NCBI GenBank assembly: GCA_023229065.1
Contig: JALNZZ010000077.1
Coordinates: 1-9,798 of the forward strand
From: Porticoccaceae bacterium
Lineage (GTDB): Bacteria; Pseudomonadota; Gammaproteobacteria; Pseudomonadales; Porticoccaceae
DNA: 9,798 nt
Direction: 5' to 3'
Of this stretch, positions 5,607 through 9,798 are shown piece by piece. Position 1 is the first letter of the stretch. Each line of letters opens with the position of its first letter. Made by a program: the position numbers and the translations under genes. The notes under the pieces were generated by a model. It ran no database searches. It was given only the letters and a program-made list of their open reading frames with translations, and was not told the origin of the DNA.

Positions 5607-5825
5607 ATGAAATATCTATCAAGATCCACCATGACCATCGCCGCTCTCTTGTCCCTGTTTATTCTCGCAGGCTGTGAAAAACAAGGCCCCGCAGAGCGGG
5701 CAGGCGAAGCCATCGACGATACCGCCAGAGAGGCGCGAGATCAGATGGAAGATGCCCGCGATGAACTGCAAGAGCGTCGTCAGGATGCCCAGGAATGTAT
5801 TGAGACTGAATTCAACGAGTGCTGA
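5607..5825 (+). CDS. Small helical lipoprotein
   Basis: Protein of 72 residues. The signal peptide ends in lipobox LAGC, giving lipidated Cys23 after cleavage. The mature 50 residues are a strongly charged, Glu/Arg/Asp-rich helix (GPAERAGEAIDDTAREARDQ onward) that could form a coiled coil or lie along a membrane or cell-wall surface. Two further cysteines, Cys64 and Cys72 (the last residue), could form a disulfide in the periplasm. Small lipoproteins with a similar EKQGPAE...GE.ID segment are common, mostly uncharacterised, in gammaproteobacteria. The residue after the lipidated Cys is Glu, not the Asp that favours inner-membrane retention, so the outer membrane is the likelier site. The ribosome binding site is CGGAG (5597-5601). 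A strong terminator lies 26 bases downstream. An alternative start at residue 9 would leave the lipobox intact. Confidence 0.82.
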   Translation: MKYLSRSTMTIAALLSLFILAGCEKQGPAERAGEAIDDTAREARDQMEDARDELQERRQDAQECIETEFNEC

Positions 5826-5851
5826 ATCCACACGGAAACCTACTCCGTTTT

Positions 5852-5873
5852 GACCCCTTCGGGGGTCTTTTTT
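5852..5873 (+). terminator. Rho-independent terminator
   Basis: GACCCC (5852-5857), loop TTCG and GGGGTC (5862-5867) form a perfect 6-bp GC-rich stem capped by the very stable UUCG tetraloop, followed at once by six T residues (5868-5873). It ends transcription of the lipoprotein gene and separates that region from the iron transporter operon. Confidence 0.95.
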
Positions 5874-6011
5874 ATAGACGTCTTTTCTTTTAGATATCTT
5901 ATAGGCTCACCCCCTCTTCCCCCCTGTGCCAGATCAAGGCAAAACAGACCTGCCGCCTGTATCATTGCGTCCCCATCAGCAGTGAAAGTACTAGTCGTTG
6001 CCAACAAGTTG

Positions 6012-6040
6012 TTGATAGTGATTCTTAATTAGAGCAAAAT
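6012..6040 (+). promoter_or_regulatory. Candidate sigma-70 promoter overlapped by a Fur-like box
   Basis: TTGATA (6012-6017) and CAAAAT (6035-6040) are 17 bases apart and match the -35 and -10 consensus at 5 of 6 and 4 of 6 positions. The 21 bases at 6013-6033 match the palindromic Fur consensus TGATAATGATTATCATTATCA at 14 of 21 positions, mostly in the left half. Occupied Fur would block the promoter when iron is plentiful, fitting the Fe(III) transporter behind it. The rest of the 5874-6107 gap shows only an A/T-rich patch near 5880-5910 and a short GGCC-ACCA-GGCC hairpin near 6058-6069. Confidence 0.5.
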
Positions 6041-6107
6041 AGGGCCTTGAGACCCTTGGCCACCAGGCCTCGAAGGTCACTCCCTCCTACCCCGACTGGA
6101 GTCTGCA

Positions 6108-7133
6108 ATGCGTCTAGCCACTTTTTTTCGCCCCCTAGCCCTGGTCCTGGCCGGACTGGCTGCCACTGCGCTGAGTCCTGTGCTTGTGGCTGCTGAGCAA
6201 GTAGTGGTCTACTCCGCTCGCAACGAGCAGCTGATCAAGCCCCTCTTCGATGCCTACGAGCAAGAAACCGGTGTCAAGGTGCGCTTCCTCACCGACAAGG
6301 AAGGCCCACTGATGGCGCGCCTGAAAGCCGAAGGAGCCAATACCCCAGCTGATCTGCTGCTTACCGTGGACGCTGGCAACCTCTGGCAGGCAGCTGAGTC
6401 CGGGTTGCTGAAGCCCTTCGTATCCAGCACCCTGGAAGACAGTATTCCTGCCCATCTGCGGGATCCCGACAATCACTGGGTAGGGCTCTCTGTACGCGCC
6501 CGTACCCTGGTCTACAACACCGACAAGGTCGATCCGAAAGAGCTGTCTACCTACGCGGCTCTGGCAGAGCCGGAGTGGAAAAACCGCTTATGTCTGCGCA
6601 CCTCCAACAAAGTCTATAACCAGTCCTTGGTAGCCATGCTGATCGCAGAGAAAGGCGAGCCCGAAGCTGAGCGTATTGTTCGCGGTTGGGTGGCCAATCT
6701 GGCCACCTCCCCCTTCTCCGATGACACCGCCGCCCTGCAGGCAGTCGCTGCAGGCCAGTGTGACGTAACTATCGTCAATACTTACTATCTCGGTCGCTTG
6801 CTGAGAGACAACCCGGACCTGCCGTTACAGATCTTCTGGCCCAACCAGGATGTCGAGGACAGTGGCGTACATGTCAATATCTCCGGCGCTGGTATCACTC
6901 GTCACGCAAAGAACCCCGACGGGGCGCTGAAGCTGCTGGAATGGCTTGCCTCTGCAACAGCTCAGGATTCCTTCGCTGGTGAAAACCTCGAATACCCCGC
7001 CCGTGCCGGTGTTCCCCTCGCCCCTCTGGTTGAGAGCTGGGGTGAGTTCCGTCAGAGCCCGCTCAACGTCGCCTTTGCTGGTGCCCACCAGGCCGCCGCC
7101 GTACGGCTGATGGACCGGGCCGGATATCGCTGA
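6108..7133 (+). CDS. fbpA: Periplasmic Fe(III)-binding protein of an ABC transporter (FbpA family)
   Basis: Substrate-binding protein of 341 residues. The signal peptide covers about the first 29 residues (cleavage near VLVAA|EQ). The mature protein opens with VVVYSARNEQLIKPLFDAYE, the usual first strand of the FbpA/SfuA/FutA group. The tyrosine pair at 226-227 in IVNTYYLGRLL matches the paired Fe3+ ligands of this family, and Tyr35 and Tyr136 are plausible additional ligands. Cys162 and Cys218 probably form the disulfide seen in many relatives. It has Asn39 near the place where some FbpA proteins have a histidine ligand, so it belongs to a tyrosine-dominated subclass. It would capture ferric iron in the periplasm and hand it to the permease encoded next. 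The ribosome binding site is TGGAG before the ATG at 6108. A Fur-like box lies upstream. Confidence 0.92.
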   Translation: MRLATFFRPLALVLAGLAATALSPVLVAAEQVVVYSARNEQLIKPLFDAYEQETGVKVRFLTDKEGPLMARLKAEGANTPADLLLTVDAGNLWQAAESGLLKPFVSSTLEDSIPAHLRDPDNHWVGLSVRARTLVYNTDKVDPKELSTYAALAEPEWKNRLCLRTSNKVYNQSLVAMLIAEKGEPEAERIVRGWVANLATSPFSDDTAALQAVAAGQCDVTIVNTYYLGRLLRDNPDLPLQIFWPNQDVEDSGVHVNISGAGITRHAKNPDGALKLLEWLASATAQDSFAGENLEYPARAGVPLAPLVESWGEFRQSPLNVAFAGAHQAAAVRLMDRAGYR

Positions 7134-8804
7134 GTGACAGCGTCCGCTCTTCCCGCCACAGTTAATCAGGAGGCGCGGCCACTATGGCCGCGCCTTGCTA
7201 TTGGTGCCCTGTGCATACTCGTGATACTGCCTCTGGCAGTGATTTTTCTGTCTTTCACTGATCCGCAGGGTGATACCTGGCGTCATTTCAGCCAGCATGT
7301 ACTGCCGCGCTTGCTGCTCAATACCTTCTGGCTGCTGCTGGGCGTAGGGGTTGGCACCACACTGCTGGGCATTTCGCTGGCCTGGCTGACAGCGATCTAT
7401 GACTTTCCAGGGCGACGCTGGCTCACCTGGGCTCTGCTATTGCCTCTTGCCGTTCCCGGCTATGTACTGGGTTTCGTCACTATCGGCCTGCTGGACTTCG
7501 CCGGCCCGGTGCAGAGCACCCTGCGAGAGCTGTTCGGCAGTGCGCCACAAATTCCTATCCGCTCCCGTGGTGGTGTCATTGTAGTAATGGCACTTACCCT
7601 GTATCCCTACGTCTACCTGGTGGCCAGGAATGCTTTTCTCACCCAGGGTCGGCGTGCTTTGGAAGCTGCTCAGACACTAGGCTTCAGTCGTCGCCAGGGG
7701 TTCTTCCACGTCGCCTTGCCGATGGCGCGCCCCTGGATTGCCGGCGGACTGGCTCTGGTGCTTATGGAGACCCTGGCAGACTTCGGCACTGTGGTAGTGT
7801 TCAACTACGACACCTTCACCACCGCGATTTACCGCGCCTGGTTCGGTATGTTCAACCTCAGCGCCGCTTCGCAGCTGGCCTCTCTGCTGGTGGTACTGGT
7901 GTTCATCGCTCTGGCTCTTGAACAACGCTCACGCCGCGGTCAGCGCTTCACATCGGCCACCCGCGGCGACCACAGCGAGCGACTGCCCCTCGGCCCCGTC
8001 GCCCGCTGGGGTGCCACATTTTGGTGTTTGTCAGTATTTGCTCTTGCTGTAGCGATTCCCCTGGTACAACTCAGTATCTGGGCCTGGCAAAGCCGGGGCG
8101 ATTTCGACAGCCGCTATCTGGGTTTTCTTTACCACTCTCTGGTGCTGGCCTGCAGCGGTGCCTTCGTGGTGGTGGCCTTGGGTATGGTCTTAGCTTATGC
8201 CTTGCGCAGCAGACCAGACCGGGTCACCAGGGTGCTGGGCCGCTTCGTTATACTCGGCTACGCCCTGCCTGGCACGGTGTTGGCAGTAGGCTTTTACCTG
8301 CCTATGAGCCACCTCGACAATCTGTGGATCAAGCTAGGCAGTTATTTCGGCCAGCACTGGTCACCCCTGCTGGGGGGCACCCTCACAGCCATGCTGCTAG
8401 CTTACACAGTGCGCTTTTTAGCTGTGGGCTTTAACCCTGTGGAAGCAGCCCTGCACCGCATCACCAGCAGCATGGATGAAGCGGCCAAAAATCTGGGGGC
8501 CAGCCCCCGGCAAATTGTTGCCCAGGTGCACCTGCCTCTACTGCGCGGTGGTATTGCTACCGCGGCAGTCCTGGTCTTTGTCGACATTATGAAGGAAATG
8601 CCCATCACTCTGATGACCCGCCCCTTCGGCTGGGAAACTCTGGCAATCCGTATCTTCGAAATGACATCGGAAGGCGAATGGCAGCGCGCCGCGCTACCTT
8701 CCATCGCCCTGGTGATCGCCGGGCTGATCCCGGTATTGCTGCTGATGCGCACCAGTGATACCCGAGCGCACAACAGCGTAAACAAAGATGAAAATGGTTT
8801 TTGA
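7134..8804 (+). CDS. fbpB: Fe(III) ABC transporter permease, duplicated-domain type (FbpB family)
   Basis: Inner-membrane protein of 556 residues made of two tandem permease domains, the usual build and length for FbpB/SfuB proteins. About twelve hydrophobic segments are visible. Each half carries an EAA loop that docks on the ATPase: EAAQTLGFSRRQGFFHVALP (177-196) and EAAKNLGASPRQIVAQVHLP (449-468). The linker between halves (about 263-290) is charged and lies in the cytoplasm. One chain therefore replaces a permease dimer and forms the ferric iron channel for the FbpA-like protein. The start is GTG at 7134, placed directly after the fbpA TGA with no gap. The ribosome binding site is weak, so translation is probably coupled to fbpA. 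The N-terminal ~16 residues before the first helix are unremarkable, so a slightly later start is possible. Confidence 0.93.
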   Translation: MTASALPATVNQEARPLWPRLAIGALCILVILPLAVIFLSFTDPQGDTWRHFSQHVLPRLLLNTFWLLLGVGVGTTLLGISLAWLTAIYDFPGRRWLTWALLLPLAVPGYVLGFVTIGLLDFAGPVQSTLRELFGSAPQIPIRSRGGVIVVMALTLYPYVYLVARNAFLTQGRRALEAAQTLGFSRRQGFFHVALPMARPWIAGGLALVLMETLADFGTVVVFNYDTFTTAIYRAWFGMFNLSAASQLASLLVVLVFIALALEQRSRRGQRFTSATRGDHSERLPLGPVARWGATFWCLSVFALAVAIPLVQLSIWAWQSRGDFDSRYLGFLYHSLVLACSGAFVVVALGMVLAYALRSRPDRVTRVLGRFVILGYALPGTVLAVGFYLPMSHLDNLWIKLGSYFGQHWSPLLGGTLTAMLLAYTVRFLAVGFNPVEAALHRITSSMDEAAKNLGASPRQIVAQVHLPLLRGGIATAAVLVFVDIMKEMPITLMTRPFGWETLAIRIFEMTSEGEWQRAALPSIALVIAGLIPVLLLMRTSDTRAHNSVNKDENGF

Positions 8805-8806
8805 GC

Positions 8807-9798
8807 ATGCAACTTGAACTCTTGAACATAGCGGTGGGATTTGCCGAAGCCTTGGTGCTGGATGACCTGACCCTGGCTCTGGAACCGGGCGAGATCGGCT
8901 GCCTGCTCGGCGCGTCCGGGTGCGGCAAGACCACAGCCCTGCGGGCCGTGGCCGGCTTTGAACCCCTGCGCCAGGGACAGATCGTAGTGGACAATCAGCA
9001 GATTAGCCGCCCGGGCTTCACTCTGCCCCCTCAGCAGCGGCGAGTAGGCATGGTGTTTCAGGACTATGCACTCTTCCCACACCTTAACGCCGCCGACAAC
9101 ATTGCCTTCGGCCTGCGCCATTTCAAGGGCGACGCAAAGCGGGCCAGAGTGAGGGAAATGCTCGACCTGGTTGGGCTTGCCGAACTGGCCCAGCATTTTC
9201 CACACCAACTTTCTGGCGGCCAGCAACAGCGAGTAGCAATCGCCCGGGCTCTGGCACCCAATCCGGCGCTGATCCTGATGGACGAGCCGTTCTCCAACCT
9301 CGATGTAGAGCTGCGTGAACGCCTGTCGATGGAGGTTCGTACCATCCTCAAGAAAGCGGGCACCACCGCCTTGATTGTGACCCACGACCAGAACGAGGCT
9401 TTCGCTATTGCCGACCGCATCGGCTTAATGCATGAGGGCCGCATCGAACAGTGGGATACGCCCTACAACCTTTACCACAGGCCCACCAGCCGCCTGGTGG
9501 CGAAATTTATTGGCCAGGGTGTTCTGATCCCCGGCGTAGTGGGCGAGAATCACCACATTCATATCCCCATGGGTTGCCTGCCCTCCCTTTCACCCCTGCC
9601 ACCTCGCACCGTCGTAGAAGTGCTGCTGAGGCCCGACGATATCATCCACGACGATACCAGTGCCCTGCGTGCCCAGGTAGTCGCAAAGGCCTTTCGCGGT
9701 GCCAGCACTCTCTACAGTTTGGAGCTGTCCTGTGGCAGTAAAGTGCTCTCACTGGCACCTTCCCACCGCGATCATGCCATCGGCAGCAACATTGGCAT
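8807..9798 (+). CDS. fbpC: Fe(III) ABC transporter ATPase (FbpC family), 3'-truncated by the window
   Basis: The frame is open from ATG 8807 to the end of the window, giving at least 330 residues. All ATPase motifs are intact: Walker A GASGCGKT (35-42), Q-loop Gln85 in VFQDYALFPH, signature LSGGQQQR (135-142), Walker B LILMDEP (155-161), D-loop SNLD and switch His193 in VTHDQ. After the nucleotide-binding domain, a beta-rich TOBE-type domain begins near residue 235 and includes EVLLRPDD, as in FbpC/PotA-type ATPases. It should energise the fbpB-encoded permease from the cytoplasmic face. Two bases separate it from the fbpB stop, so it is the third gene of one operon. FbpC proteins are usually about 350 residues, so little more than the C-terminus is missing. 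Confidence 0.92.
   Translation, partial: MQLELLNIAVGFAEALVLDDLTLALEPGEIGCLLGASGCGKTTALRAVAGFEPLRQGQIVVDNQQISRPGFTLPPQQRRVGMVFQDYALFPHLNAADNIAFGLRHFKGDAKRARVREMLDLVGLAELAQHFPHQLSGGQQQRVAIARALAPNPALILMDEPFSNLDVELRERLSMEVRTILKKAGTTALIVTHDQNEAFAIADRIGLMHEGRIEQWDTPYNLYHRPTSRLVAKFIGQGVLIPGVVGENHHIHIPMGCLPSLSPLPPRTVVEVLLRPDDIIHDDTSALRAQVVAKAFRGASTLYSLELSCGSKVLSLAPSHRDHAIGSNIG

Noticed and set aside
7134..8804. Gene fusion event in the permease
   Set aside because: Two tandem permease domains in one chain is the normal form for FbpB-type ferric iron permeases, so it is not unusual.
8402..9385. Long antisense open frame of 327 codons opposite fbpB/fbpC
   Set aside because: It runs across the junction of two well-supported genes, has no ribosome binding site of note and reads as low-complexity reverse-complement protein. 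It is a shadow of the codon bias.

Overview
The window looks like chromosomal DNA from a moderately GC-rich gammaproteobacterium, possibly a marine or environmental lineage. The basis is a GlrK-QseG-GlrR two-component operon, a Gram-negative outer-membrane barrel, two lipoproteins and an FbpABC-type ferric iron transporter. I see no insertion sequence, integrase, CRISPR array, tRNA or rRNA.

Layout. (1) 3-779, plus strand: the 3' part of a conserved-looking gene I cannot name, cut by the left edge. (2) 839-4208, minus strand: three genes whose stop and start codons overlap, read as sensor kinase (glrK/qseE-like), outer-membrane lipoprotein (qseG-like), then sigma-54 activator (glrR/qseF-like). 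This is the gene order of the E. coli glrK-qseG-glrR operon, but the downstream neighbour is the convergent unknown gene, not glnB. (3) 4209-4491: a 283-base divergent control region. (4) 4492-5825, plus strand: a small exported EF-hand protein, an eight-stranded-type outer-membrane barrel and a small lipoprotein, closed by a strong terminator at 5852-5873. (5) 6012-9798, plus strand: a candidate Fur-controlled promoter and an fbpA-fbpB-fbpC operon for Fe(III) uptake; the ATPase gene runs off the right edge.

The most interesting part is the divergent control region. On the plus strand it holds a near-consensus -24/-12 (sigma-54) promoter at 4411-4425. Upstream lie an exact match to the IHF consensus at 4380-4392 and two inverted repeats at 4265-4282 and 4329-4348. 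Both repeats have the TGTY-N10-AACA geometry, close to the TGTC-N10-GACA operator reported for GlrR. In E. coli and relatives, the promoter next to glrK that is driven by GlrR and sigma-54 makes the small RNA GlmY. Here the same architecture points at a calcium-binding-type exported protein, and perhaps the outer-membrane barrel behind it. My inference is that GlrK/QseG sense an envelope condition and GlrR with sigma-54 and IHF switches on these envelope proteins. The sequence supports the architecture; the regulation itself is untested.
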